From Planktothrix sp. FACHB-1365 (GTDB taxonomy: Bacteria > Cyanobacteriota > Cyanobacteriia > Cyanobacteriales > Microcoleaceae), in assembly GCF_014697575.1 (NCBI RefSeq), contig NZ_JACJSC010000024.1:38931-102930 (forward strand): a stretch of DNA of 64,000 nt. Reading direction: 5' to 3'. The position numbers and the translations under genes were made by a program. This document shows, in pieces, positions 54,510 through 63,891 of this stretch. The notes below the pieces were generated by a model that saw only the letters and a program-made list of their open reading frames with translations, did not search any database and had not been told where the DNA came from. The first letter of the stretch is position 1. Each line of letters opens with the position of its first letter.

Positions 54510-56609
54510 GTGCAACCTTCTCCTCCAGAGTCTTTTAATTCTCCCCAACTTCCGAATCAACGGTGGTATATTTTTCCACAACAACCCGACCTCGCTCAAC
54601 AATTATCGGATGTAACGGGAATTATCCCTTTAGTCACTCAAGTCTTAATTAATCGAGGAATTGAAACCCCGGAACAGGTGGAAGCATTTATCACCCCTGA
54701 ATCTCAAGTTTTACCGTCTCCTTTGGAGGAATTTAAGGATTTAGCAAGAAGTGTAGAATTGTTAGAATCTGCTATTAATCAAGGGGATAAAATAGCGATT
54801 TGTGGGGATTATGATGCTGATGGAATGACGAGTACCGCTTTATTAATGCGATCGCTTTCTACATTGGGAGCTAATGTTAATTATGCCATTCCCAGCCGCA
54901 TGAAAGAAGGTTATGGGATTAATACCCGAATTGTTGAAGAATTTCATCAGGAAAACGTTAAAATTATTCTCACCGTTGATAATGGAATTGCAGCTTATAA
55001 ACCCATTGTTAGAGCGAAAGAATTAGACTTAACAGTTATTATTACGGATCACCATGATTTACCCGAAAAACTTCCTCCTGCTGATGCCATTCTCAATCCT
55101 AAATTATTACCTGTATTCTCTCCCTATCGAGGATTAGCTGGGGTGGGAGTGGCTTATGTTTTAGCGATTTGTTTGGCTCAAAAATTAGGTAAAGTTCAAG
55201 GATTAGTCAATCCTTTGTTAGAATTATTTACATTAGGAACCATTGCGGATTTAGCCCCCTTAAATGGCGTGAACCGACGGTGGGTAAAACGGGGTTTAAA
55301 GTTATTGCCTTATTCTCAAATTACCGGAGTTCAAGCCTTAATTCAAGTGGCGGGAGTTTCCAGTGGATATCAAGTAAAATCAGAAGAACAGCCCGAAAAT
55401 CCTATCATTCCTCCGGCTTCTAAAACTCTAAAACCCGATGATATTGGCTTTCGGTTAGGGCCGAGAATTAATGCCATTGGACGGTTAGCTGATCCGCAAA
55501 TTGTGATAGAATTATTAACAACTGAAAATATGGGAATTGCCTTAGAACGGGCAATGCAGTGTGAACAAATTAATCAAAAACGTCAACAGTTATGTGAAGA
55601 AATTGAACAAGAAGCGATCGCTTGGGTAGAAGAACAACAAATTGATTTTAAACAAGAACGGGTGTTAGTTGTTGTACAACCGGAATGGCATCATGGGGTG
55701 ATTGGAATTGTTGCATCTCGCTTAGTTGAACGATATGGGGTTCCCGTGTTTATTGGAACCTATGAACAGGAAGAAGATACAACGGAATCTCCCCAAATGA
55801 TTCGAGGTTCAGCCAGGGGAATTTTGGAATTTGATGTGTTTAAAGCCTTAGAATATTGTCACGATTTACTGCATAAATTTGGAGGACATAAAGCCGCCGG
55901 GGGATTTTCTTTATTAGCAAAAAATTTAGAACCATTTCGACTACAGTTAAGTGAATTTGCCCATCAATGTTTAGAAGTAGAACATCTAAAACCCTTAATT
56001 AAAATTGATGCTCTAGCGAATTTAAGTGAAATTAATTTTAATCTTTATGATCAAATGCAGCAATTGCATCCCTGCGGAATAGAAAATAACGCCCCGACCT
56101 TTTGGACTCCTAATGTTAGAATTGTGCAACAACGAATTGTCGGAAAAGGACATATTAAACTGACCTTAACTCAAGATAAATTTTCCCATACTCAACTCAC
56201 AGCTTTACCTACAATTAATGCAATGGCTTGGCGTTGGGCGGACTATTACCCCCTTCCCCAATGTTTGGATATTGCCTATCATTTAAAAGAAAATACTTGG
56301 AACGGTCAAACCAATATTGAGTTAGAATTAGTTGGAGCTAGATTACCCGAATCTCCCGAAAATTATCAACCTCAATTGACAAAAAGCACAGAATTTTATT
56401 ATAATAATAAACAATATTATTGTAGTTTATCTTCTATTGGTGAAACCCAAGAATTAAGAATCCGTAATCAGAAAGGGGAAGTATTAGCCATACAAAAAGG
56501 TCAACGCTTTGGACTGTTAGGAAAAAGTCGTCAAGATGCTCAAACTGTTGACGTGTCTCAACCTACTTTTTACAATTTAATTCAAGCGGCTATTAAAGCA
56601 TTAGGGTAA
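54510..56609 (+). CDS. recJ: Single-stranded-DNA exonuclease RecJ
   Basis: 699 aa, GTG start. A 5'-3' ssDNA exonuclease in RecF recombination and mismatch repair. DHH-family motifs: CGDYDADGMTSTALLMRSL, LTVDNGIAAY, TDHHDLPEKLPPADAI, FTLGTIADLAPL and DHHA1 motif KFGGHKAAGGFSLL, plus PRINAIGRL. The N-terminal leader with PEQVEAFITPE is usual. The C-terminal OB-like part (WTPNVRIVQQRIVGKGHIKLTL) is present. The HEPN-STAND module starts 65 bp downstream in the same direction. Confidence 0.95.
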   Translation: MQPSPPESFNSPQLPNQRWYIFPQQPDLAQQLSDVTGIIPLVTQVLINRGIETPEQVEAFITPESQVLPSPLEEFKDLARSVELLESAINQGDKIAICGDYDADGMTSTALLMRSLSTLGANVNYAIPSRMKEGYGINTRIVEEFHQENVKIILTVDNGIAAYKPIVRAKELDLTVIITDHHDLPEKLPPADAILNPKLLPVFSPYRGLAGVGVAYVLAICLAQKLGKVQGLVNPLLELFTLGTIADLAPLNGVNRRWVKRGLKLLPYSQITGVQALIQVAGVSSGYQVKSEEQPENPIIPPASKTLKPDDIGFRLGPRINAIGRLADPQIVIELLTTENMGIALERAMQCEQINQKRQQLCEEIEQEAIAWVEEQQIDFKQERVLVVVQPEWHHGVIGIVASRLVERYGVPVFIGTYEQEEDTTESPQMIRGSARGILEFDVFKALEYCHDLLHKFGGHKAAGGFSLLAKNLEPFRLQLSEFAHQCLEVEHLKPLIKIDALANLSEINFNLYDQMQQLHPCGIENNAPTFWTPNVRIVQQRIVGKGHIKLTLTQDKFSHTQLTALPTINAMAWRWADYYPLPQCLDIAYHLKENTWNGQTNIELELVGARLPESPENYQPQLTKSTEFYYNNKQYYCSLSSIGETQELRIRNQKGEVLAIQKGQRFGLLGKSRQDAQTVDVSQPTFYNLIQAAIKALG

Positions 56610-56674
56610 GCTTATAATCTTAGTGATAGGTAGTAACTGTTCTAAAATCTAACAATGTACCTGGTATTTAATCA

Positions 56675-58318
56675 ATGGCTAACACTAATCAACACTCAAC
56701 CGAAAAACAACTTTTAGTTCAAAATCATGCCCGAATTGGTCAAGGTTTAATTTATTTGGCCCAAGGTTTATTACCGTTTGTTAAAGAAACTTTACAACGC
56801 CGTCATGGGAATAATTGGGAAACTGTTGTAAAAAACTGTTTAGATGATAAACAATTTCATATTGAAGGCGATCAAGTTAATATTGAAGATTGCCAAGCTT
56901 TACTCCAGATTATTATTAAAGTTATTAAAGAACGAGATAAGACTTTTTACAATACTCTGAGCCAGGATAATATTAGTTTGATTTTTGATTTAGCTGCTAT
57001 TCGTCGAAAATGGGCTCATCCTCGGCTGAATGATTGGATTAAAAAATTCAAACACTTTACTTCTCAATATACCTATCGTTCTTTAGATAAAATGTTACAA
57101 GTTCTTGAAGCAATTCAAGCTAAAGATGGAATCGGTGAAGTCAAACAATTAATGGCTGAAGTCCTCCCTCTGTTACAAGAAAAGCCTGAATATGAGAATC
57201 AATTACAATCTCGTTTAATTCAGGAAAAAACAGAAGGATTTGTTGGACGTAAATTTGTTTTTGATGCCATTCAATCCTTTTTAGATCATCAACCTAATGG
57301 TTATTTTATAATAGAAGGAGATCCAGGAATTGGCAAAAGTGCTATACTAGCTAAATATGTTGAGAAAACCGGATGCGTTGCCCATTTTAATGTTCGTTCT
57401 CTGGGAGTTAACCGCGCCGAAAAATTTTTAGAAAGTATTTGCACTCAACTGATTAGCCGTTATAATTTACCTTATCCTAATTTACCTGCGGACGCTAAAA
57501 AAGACGGTCAATTTTTTGCTAAACTATTAGATGAGATTGTTAGCAAGCAGAAATCAGGAACAAAACTGATCATCGCCGTTGACGCATTAGATGAAGTAGA
57601 TCACAGTGATCATAGCGGGGCAAATATCCTGTATTTACCGATTCGTTTACCGAAAGGAGTTTATTTTCTACTTACGCAACGACCTATTAGCCTCCCTTTG
57701 ACGGTTACTACACCCATTCATCGGTTTAACCTGATGCAATATCAAGCTGAGAGTTTAGCAGATATTAAAACCTATATTCGGGAGGCGTTAAAGCGTCCTC
57801 AGTTAAACGCATGGGTACAAAATCAAGGGTTAACTGAAGAAAATTTTATCACACAATTAGCGGATAAAAGTGAAAATAATTTCATGTATTTACGCTATAT
57901 TTTAGCCGATATTGAGATAGGGAAATATCAAGATTTAACGATTAATCAACTCCCCCAAGGTCTACAAGCATATTATGAAGACCATTGGCGACAAATGGGG
58001 ATGATGACGAAACCCTTACCGCGAACAAAAATTAAAATTGTTTATATTTTATCGGAATTACGGGAAACTGTTTCCCGTGATTTAATTGTTGATTTTGTTC
58101 AAGAAGATGCGTTAACAGTTCAAGAAGTGTTAGAAGAGTGGGAACAATTTTTGCGTGAAGAAGTGATCGGTGGCGAAACTCGTTATGGGATTTATCATCA
58201 AAGTTTTTGCGACTTTTTAGTGCGTAAAGATATTGTCCAGGCGGCAAAAGTCACCTTATCAGGAATTAATGCTCAAATTGCCAATAATTTAAGCAGAGGA
58301 ATATTTGGTCATGGGTGA
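56675..58318 (+). CDS. Swt1-type HEPN domain + STAND/NACHT-like ATPase
   Basis: 547 aa. Residues 1-135 look like the HEPN domain of Swt1-type proteins: GQGLIYLAQGLLPFVKETLQ, then LIFDLAAIRRKWAHPRLND (about 103-120), whose R-x4-H core is the RNase signature of active HEPN domains. A linker helix region and a STAND-type NTPase follow: Walker A EGDPGIGKSAILAKY (about 214), Walker B LIIAVDALDEVDH (about 297) and TQRP (sensor-like). Winged-helix-like (IKIVYILSELRETVSRDLIVDFV) and arm segments follow to YHQSFCDFLV. The stop is inside the start of the WD40 gene (ATGGGTGA), so they form one unit. In relatives these parts are often one chain. Likely a sensor-effector cutting RNA upon activation. Confidence 0.85.
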   Translation: MANTNQHSTEKQLLVQNHARIGQGLIYLAQGLLPFVKETLQRRHGNNWETVVKNCLDDKQFHIEGDQVNIEDCQALLQIIIKVIKERDKTFYNTLSQDNISLIFDLAAIRRKWAHPRLNDWIKKFKHFTSQYTYRSLDKMLQVLEAIQAKDGIGEVKQLMAEVLPLLQEKPEYENQLQSRLIQEKTEGFVGRKFVFDAIQSFLDHQPNGYFIIEGDPGIGKSAILAKYVEKTGCVAHFNVRSLGVNRAEKFLESICTQLISRYNLPYPNLPADAKKDGQFFAKLLDEIVSKQKSGTKLIIAVDALDEVDHSDHSGANILYLPIRLPKGVYFLLTQRPISLPLTVTTPIHRFNLMQYQAESLADIKTYIREALKRPQLNAWVQNQGLTEENFITQLADKSENNFMYLRYILADIEIGKYQDLTINQLPQGLQAYYEDHWRQMGMMTKPLPRTKIKIVYILSELRETVSRDLIVDFVQEDALTVQEVLEEWEQFLREEVIGGETRYGIYHQSFCDFLVRKDIVQAAKVTLSGINAQIANNLSRGIFGHG

Positions 58319-61199
58319 TATTCGCGTTAGGTTAAATACGATGACTGCTGAGAAACGTGAATATACATTAAAACATATTCCTACCCATTTGGAAAAAGCA
58401 GGGTCTGTTAATCAGTTATTTCGTTGTTTAGCTAGTTTTGAGTTTATTGAGGAAAAATTATCGGTTTGTGGAGTTGAAGCGTTAATAGAAGATTATGAGT
58501 TAGGATTGAATAGTACCAATATTATCTGGTCAGAAGAACAAGCAGGAACCTTGAGGTCAATACAAGGTGCTATTCGCCTAGCTTCTCATATTTTAAAAGA
58601 AGATAAAGCTCAATTAGCAGCACAGCTACTCGGACGTTTACTGGAGTTTGAAAATCCTCTGATTCAAAATTTTTTAGAAGACATCCAAACTAATCAAACA
58701 ACACCTTGGTTACGTCCGTTAGAAGGGAGTTTAACAAAACCTGATAGTCCCTTGCTGCGGACTCTTGTGGGTCACACCGATGTAATATTAGCGTTAGAAA
58801 TGACTCCCGATAGTCAATGGTTAATTTCAGGTTCTGGGGATCATACAATCAAGGTTTGGGATATTGCAACTGGACAAGAAATTTATACCTTAATAGGTCA
58901 CACCGGAAGTGTATTAACTTTGGTTTTAACTTCTGAGGGTAAACAAGTTATTTCAGGGTCAGCAGACCATACGATTAAAGTTTGGAGTTTAGAAACTGGA
59001 CAGGAAATTTATACTTTGAGGGGTCATCAAGGAATTATCCCGACATTAGCATTGAGTTCTGATGGTAAAATATTGTATTCCGGTTCTGAGGATAAAACGG
59101 TTAAACTGTGGAGTTTAGAAACACAACAAGAAATTGCTGGTTTTGAATGTCAACAAAGTATTTTTTCTTTAGCAGTTACACCAGACAATAAAAAGTTAAT
59201 TGCTTGCTTACAAGATGGTTTTTTACAAATTTGGGATCTGAAAACATTAAGTTTAATCGAGAATTTGGTTATCTTAAAGATTGAGAAAGAGCCAATAAGT
59301 TTATATAACGCTGTTCCTGACATATTAAATTTGATATCAAAATATCATCAGAATAGACATTATTTTGAATTAAATTACTTAATTGAATTATTTTCTGAAT
59401 TTAATATTTTATCTGTAGAAAATAATTGTTTTGTTTTAAATATAAACTATAAAAATAATACATTTCGTCATACACAGAGCTTTATTTGTACTATAAATTT
59501 TAGTTTATCATCAATATTTATTGAGCTTAAATTAGACTCCAATGGGATTGTCAATACAAAATTCACTCCTAATCTACAAAACTTAATTTCCTCTTATGAT
59601 TACTACGATTATATATCGCAAGGTTCTGATAGCAATACAATTATTTATGATTGGGAAAACAAAGAAAGAATAAATAATTTTAATCAATATTTTTCTAAGT
59701 TTAAATTTACTCCTAATCAAGATAGATTTATAGGTATTTTAGAAAGAAATACTATTCAAATTTTTGATTGGGGTAAAATGCTCAATTGTATTGAAAAAGA
59801 AAATAATAAAAATATTTATCCTACATCTCTCAAAATTACTGATGATGGAAAATGGTTAATTGTCTATTATAACGACAATGATGGACTGGACGGTTTTATG
59901 CTTTATAGTTTTCAATCAAGAGTATTATATCATGATGAAGATCAATCAGGTTACATGGAAATTACTCATGATTTTAAGTATTTAATATGGAAACATATAG
60001 CCTTTGACGACATCCAGGTTTATGATTTAAAAAAGGGTGAAATAATTTTGAGTTTAGAACCCAATGAAAATGATGATTTATTTTTTAAGAAACCCAAAAT
60101 AATTAAAGATTTTTTATTTACTATTGAGTCTAAAAAATTGACATTGTATAATTTAATCACTTCATCTAAATCAGAAGAAATAGGTGAAAATATTATTGAT
60201 TTTTATATTGCAAAAGATGCTTCAAAATATATTGTCTCTTTGGAAGATAAAAGTCTAATAGTTTTAGATATAAAAAATAATTCAATTATAAATTTTGATA
60301 AATATAAAGAAGAAAAATATACTTCAACGGAAAACAATTTATCAAATCAATATAATGAAACGAAAGACGATGAAGATGATATTAAAAGTTTTATTAAAAG
60401 TTTCTTCATGAGTAATTCAAAAATAGAACCCTATATAGAATTATTGTTTGCAGATAATAAACTAGCTATTTCCGACTATTATGGTGGACATCATGAAAAA
60501 AGACCAGAGAAAACCATTTGGAATATAGAGACAGGAGAAGAATTATTTTGTCTGGATGGAGAATTTATTACAATTACTCCTGATACAAAAAAAGCAATAT
60601 TTTATGGTTTAAAAGACTCAAAAAATATTCGTAATGAATCTATATTTCATACTTTGATAATTTGGAGTTTAGAACAAACCTATACAATTACTAACAATAC
60701 AGCATCAATCAAGTTTATAGATGTAACAAAAGATAGTCAGTTAATTTTGATACAAACTTTTGAAAAAAATAATGATGCAACAATTCGTAATTTAGAAGCT
60801 TGGAGTTTAGAAACAGGTCAACAAGTTTATAAAATCAATTTAACAGGCGCTATTTTATTTGTTCAAATAAACACTGATAATAGTAAAATGCTCGTAGCTA
60901 CAAATGATCAATATTTGAGAATTTTTAACTTACAAACTGGACATGAAATTTTTAAAATAAAGAATCAGTGGGGTGATGCTCAAAAAGAAGTAACTATTAC
61001 TCCAGATTTCAAAGAAGTTATTTCAATTTATAAAAGCAATAATTTGATCGTCTGGGACTTAGAGACAGGAAAAGTTAAAGCTACTTTTACAGCCGATAAT
61101 CCTCTCGCTTGTTACACGGTTTCTCCTGATGGAAAAACAATTGTAGTGGCTGAAATATTCGGGAAACTTCATTTCCTAACCTTAGAAGATGAAGAATAA
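58311..61199 (+). CDS. WD40-repeat partner of the HEPN-STAND ATPase
   Basis: 962 aa from the ATG at 58311 (AGAGGA ten bases upstream; a TTG at 58305 is also in frame). Residues 1-145 are helical and look like the superhelical arm of STAND proteins (EKREYTLKHIPTHLEKAG and SILKEDKAQLAAQLLGRLL). Three canonical WD repeats follow (about 155-280), e.g. GHTGSVLTLVLTSEGKQVISG, DHTIKVWSLETGQEIYTL. From about residue 300 to 830 repeats are strongly degenerate and the DNA is very AT-rich. Recognisable blades return at the end (WSLETGQQVYKI, LIVWDLETGKVKATF). A beta-propeller typically senses ligands in STAND proteins. Overlap with the ATPase gene suggests coupled translation or a split fusion. Confidence 0.88.
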   Translation: MGDIRVRLNTMTAEKREYTLKHIPTHLEKAGSVNQLFRCLASFEFIEEKLSVCGVEALIEDYELGLNSTNIIWSEEQAGTLRSIQGAIRLASHILKEDKAQLAAQLLGRLLEFENPLIQNFLEDIQTNQTTPWLRPLEGSLTKPDSPLLRTLVGHTDVILALEMTPDSQWLISGSGDHTIKVWDIATGQEIYTLIGHTGSVLTLVLTSEGKQVISGSADHTIKVWSLETGQEIYTLRGHQGIIPTLALSSDGKILYSGSEDKTVKLWSLETQQEIAGFECQQSIFSLAVTPDNKKLIACLQDGFLQIWDLKTLSLIENLVILKIEKEPISLYNAVPDILNLISKYHQNRHYFELNYLIELFSEFNILSVENNCFVLNINYKNNTFRHTQSFICTINFSLSSIFIELKLDSNGIVNTKFTPNLQNLISSYDYYDYISQGSDSNTIIYDWENKERINNFNQYFSKFKFTPNQDRFIGILERNTIQIFDWGKMLNCIEKENNKNIYPTSLKITDDGKWLIVYYNDNDGLDGFMLYSFQSRVLYHDEDQSGYMEITHDFKYLIWKHIAFDDIQVYDLKKGEIILSLEPNENDDLFFKKPKIIKDFLFTIESKKLTLYNLITSSKSEEIGENIIDFYIAKDASKYIVSLEDKSLIVLDIKNNSIINFDKYKEEKYTSTENNLSNQYNETKDDEDDIKSFIKSFFMSNSKIEPYIELLFADNKLAISDYYGGHHEKRPEKTIWNIETGEELFCLDGEFITITPDTKKAIFYGLKDSKNIRNESIFHTLIIWSLEQTYTITNNTASIKFIDVTKDSQLILIQTFEKNNDATIRNLEAWSLETGQQVYKINLTGAILFVQINTDNSKMLVATNDQYLRIFNLQTGHEIFKIKNQWGDAQKEVTITPDFKEVISIYKSNNLIVWDLETGKVKATFTADNPLACYTVSPDGKTIVVAEIFGKLHFLTLEDEE

Positions 61200-61351
61200 A
61201 TAAGAGGGGGTCAATTTTGGTCACAATATCGCAATATTGCTTAATAATATTGTTGATAATATCCCAAGATTTCGTAAGGGCGAGGCGCGCCTCGCCCCTA
61301 CAGGGTTATGATTGAATCAGACAGGTTAAAATCTGAACAAGGGAATTAATA
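61200..61351. other. Spacer after the WD40 gene
   Basis: Short non-coding stretch carrying the 20-bp GGGCGAGGCG palindrome (61278-61297). Together with the downstream Uma2 remnant and 61490-61663 it gives about 460 bp with no intact gene before the CheR stop. Confidence 0.6.
61278..61297. repeat. Perfect 20-bp palindrome GGGCGAGGCG|CGCCTCGCCC
   Basis: GC-rich palindrome in an AT-rich neighbourhood, flanked by GTAA and CTAC. It belongs to the same GTAGGGGCGAG...CTCGCCCCTAC family as the element at 54383 and may act as terminator of the HEPN-STAND/WD40 unit. Confidence 0.75.
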
Positions 61352-61489
61352 ATGGTACAAATTCTTAACAAAACATTGAGTTTAGAAGAATTTCTAAACT
61401 TACCCGAAACCAAACCCGCAAACGAATATATTAATGGTCAAATTATCCAGAAACATAAGCCACAAGGAAAACATTGTTATAGGATGTAG
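61352..61489 (+). pseudogene. Truncated Uma2 (DUF820) gene
   Basis: A 45-aa frame reading VQILNKTLSLEEFLNLPETK, PANEYINGQIIQKHKPQGKH and then three unrelated residues before TAG. This is the standard N-terminus of Uma2 proteins, with the nuclease core missing. The remaining 170 bp show no Uma2 homology by eye, so the rest was deleted rather than frameshifted. Confidence 0.85.
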
Positions 61490-61663
61490 TTTAAAAATTA
61501 AAATATTAGATCAGCAGTTAGAAAATATTAGGTTTATTTTAACGGTAATGTTTGCACCGTCAAAACTTGAGGAGCAGAGGCATCTGGGGGAGAGGTCTCA
61601 GAGAAATTTGCCTAGAGAATGAAACAGCCCTGACTGGTCAAGCTGGGTGTTTTTATTATAAGA

Positions 61664-63526
61664 TTAACTATTTGCCTCTTCTAGTTCTTCCATTAATAAA
61701 ATAACGCCTTGAATTTGTCCTTGGCTACCCATTAAGGGGCTACAGTTAACTTGACATTGAATGCTTTTTCCTCGACGATTAATGGCATTAACAATGACTT
61801 TTGAAGCTTGATTAATTTCACCGGAAAGACAAATCCGAATCGGTTGTCGGAGCTTATCAACGGGTAAACCAATATCCAAGTTTAAAAAGTTTTTTTTAAT
61901 CGCTTCCTCATGTCTCAGACCCCAAAGGTCTTCGGATTTATAATTCCAAATTTGGACTTGTAAATCTCGATTCAGAACCACAACGCCGCCTTTTAAACTG
62001 GTTAAAATTGATTGTAAAAAGGCATTAGCTTGGTTTAATTCTTCTCCTCTGCGCTGTAATTCATCATTAACGGTTTGTAACTCTTCATTAGTCGATTGTA
62101 ACTCTTCGTTCATCGTCTCTAATTCTTCATTGGTAGACTGTAACTCTTCATTGGTGGTTTCTAACTCTTCATTACTAGACTGTAACTCTTCATTAGTGGT
62201 TTCTAATTCTTCATTGGTAGACTGTAATTCTTCATAGGCCATTTCCAATTCTTGATTAGAATGTTCTAAATCTTCTTGCAAGTTTTTATAGCGAGTCACA
62301 TCAATAAAATTAATACTAATTCCTAAAGTTTGATTATTGGCATCTAACAACGGACAAACTTGAACATCAATAAAAATAATATCACCCGAAGCCATTTGCC
62401 ATTCAATATCTCGAATATTCACAGGCCGTTTTTCACTATACGCTTGTTCCATACAGGAACGTAATTCAATGGGACGATAGGAAATCTCTAAATCTTGCAA
62501 TGGACGTCCGACATCACGGCTGGTTAAACTAAACAAAAATCGGGCACGTTCATTCGCAAGGGCGAGTAAACCATTCATATCAATAATAATCCGGGCGCAG
62601 GGGCTACTATCAAAGGCTAATTCGCGTAAACGAACATGACTAGAAAGATGATTTACGGCTTCTTCATTCCCTGTTTGTGCCATAATTAATAATCGATCTC
62701 GAAGATTAAGTTTAGGAACTTTGGCAAAAACCCGACACTTTAGATCCGTAGGTGTAAAGGTATTAGCATGAGTTAATAACATCTCCGCTTTTCCTAAAAA
62801 CAGGAATCCTCCATCCCGCAGTGCAAAGTGAAATCGAGCTAAAATTCGGCTTTGAGCTTCAGCATTAAAATACATTAAAGTATTGCGACAAACTAATAAA
62901 TCAACTTTAGAAATTGGAGCATCTTGGTGCAGATCATGACGACCAAAAATCACGCAGCGACGTAAATCTTTGCGAAAGGTATAACGGGTATCAATTTTTT
63001 CAAAAAACTGTTCAATTTGTTCTGAGGATAAACCATTGAGATCCTTCTGAAGATAAATCGCTTGTCGTGCTTGATTCAGAGCTTCTTCATCAATATCTGT
63101 GGCATAAATTTTAACCCGTTCTCGAAACTGTTCAATGCCAATTACTTCTGCAACTATCATCGAAATTGTATACGCTTCTTCACCTGAAGCACAGCCAGCA
63201 CTCCAAATTCTGATGATTTCATTAGGTTCTTTATTCGCCAGAATGCGCGGGATAATTTCATCTCTGACATAATCCCAAGCCGGGTAATCGCGCCAAAAAG
63301 AAGTAACATTAATTAAGATGGTCGTAAATAAAAAATTAAATTCTTCGGGGTGAACTTCTAAATAATCCAGATAATTACTATAGCCTTCAATATTAATCGT
63401 TTGCATCCGTTTGTTGACGCGACGCATTAAGCTCGAACGTTTATATCCAGCAAAGTCAAACCCGCGACTCCGTTTTACATAGTCCAGTAGGGCTTCAAAT
63501 TCTATATTTTTACTGGAATTTGTCAC
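61664..63526 (-). CDS. CheR-type methyltransferase with PAS domains
   Basis: 620 aa. Residues 1-275 are CheR: an N-terminal helical part (GFDFAGYKRSSLMRRVNKRM), the SAM loop IWSAGCASGEEAYTI, IYATDIDEEALNQA, VDLLVCRNTLMYF and GGFLFLGKAE. CheR methylates glutamates with SAM. A PAS domain (about 290-410), a long heptad coiled coil built from EELQSTN/EELETTN (about 425-495) and a second PAS (about 500-615) follow. This CheR-coil-PAS order is the C-terminal half of large CheB/CheR/PAS fusion kinases, but no kinase follows. A broken cheB is divergent, 203 bp away, so the pair once formed a methylation system. Confidence 0.93.
   Translation of the reverse strand: MTNSSKNIEFEALLDYVKRSRGFDFAGYKRSSLMRRVNKRMQTINIEGYSNYLDYLEVHPEEFNFLFTTILINVTSFWRDYPAWDYVRDEIIPRILANKEPNEIIRIWSAGCASGEEAYTISMIVAEVIGIEQFRERVKIYATDIDEEALNQARQAIYLQKDLNGLSSEQIEQFFEKIDTRYTFRKDLRRCVIFGRHDLHQDAPISKVDLLVCRNTLMYFNAEAQSRILARFHFALRDGGFLFLGKAEMLLTHANTFTPTDLKCRVFAKVPKLNLRDRLLIMAQTGNEEAVNHLSSHVRLRELAFDSSPCARIIIDMNGLLALANERARFLFSLTSRDVGRPLQDLEISYRPIELRSCMEQAYSEKRPVNIRDIEWQMASGDIIFIDVQVCPLLDANNQTLGISINFIDVTRYKNLQEDLEHSNQELEMAYEELQSTNEELETTNEELQSSNEELETTNEELQSTNEELETMNEELQSTNEELQTVNDELQRRGEELNQANAFLQSILTSLKGGVVVLNRDLQVQIWNYKSEDLWGLRHEEAIKKNFLNLDIGLPVDKLRQPIRICLSGEINQASKVIVNAINRRGKSIQCQVNCSPLMGSQGQIQGVILLMEELEEANS
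62050..62235 (-). repeat. In-gene 21/42-bp tandem repeats encoding a heptad coiled coil
   Basis: The CheR-PAS gene contains about nine consecutive units of seven codons alternating EELQSTN and EELETTN types. This gives a near-perfect DNA repeat and a regular, very acidic coiled coil. Unit number may vary between strains. Confidence 0.9.
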
Positions 63527-63729
63527 CTTGATTGCTCTCCTAAAGATGGATATTGCTTAAATTTTAGAGAACAAGGGATACACTTTGACTTCACTCAGCC
63601 AATAATTTGAAAATATAGATGACAGTCTTTCATCTGGACTGAAAATAAAATGATAGTGTAGTTCTAGGAACTGTTCAATGCTGTCGTCCCTCTCATCAAT
63701 TTGAAGAATCCTCCTTACCGGGAAAAAAA

Positions 63730-63891
63730 ATGGTCAAACCTGACATTATTGTGATTGGTGCGTCGGCTGGGGGAGTAGAAACATTAACCCAACTGGTCAA
63801 TTATCTACCCCGCGACTTCCCCGCCGCTTTGTTCATCACTTTACATTTTCCCAGTAATAGTATTAGTGTTTTGCCGATACTTTTTTGCTAA
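63730..63891 (+). pseudogene. CheB methylesterase fragment, interrupted by an IS
   Basis: ATG at 63730 opens VKPDIIVIGASAGGVETLTQ, with the catalytic Ser loop GASAGG, then LPRDFPAALFITLHFPSNSI. These are the first 49 residues of a CheB catalytic domain. Homology ends after SVLP (about 63878), where insertion-sequence DNA begins; four further codons lead to TAA. Paired divergently with the CheR gene. Whether the rest of cheB follows beyond the insertion lies outside the window. Confidence 0.85.

Noticed and set aside
56675..61199. Plain signalling STAND/WD40 protein without effector
   Set aside because: The N-terminal R-x4-H in a Swt1-like context argues for a nuclease effector, so I kept the defence hypothesis as the main one.
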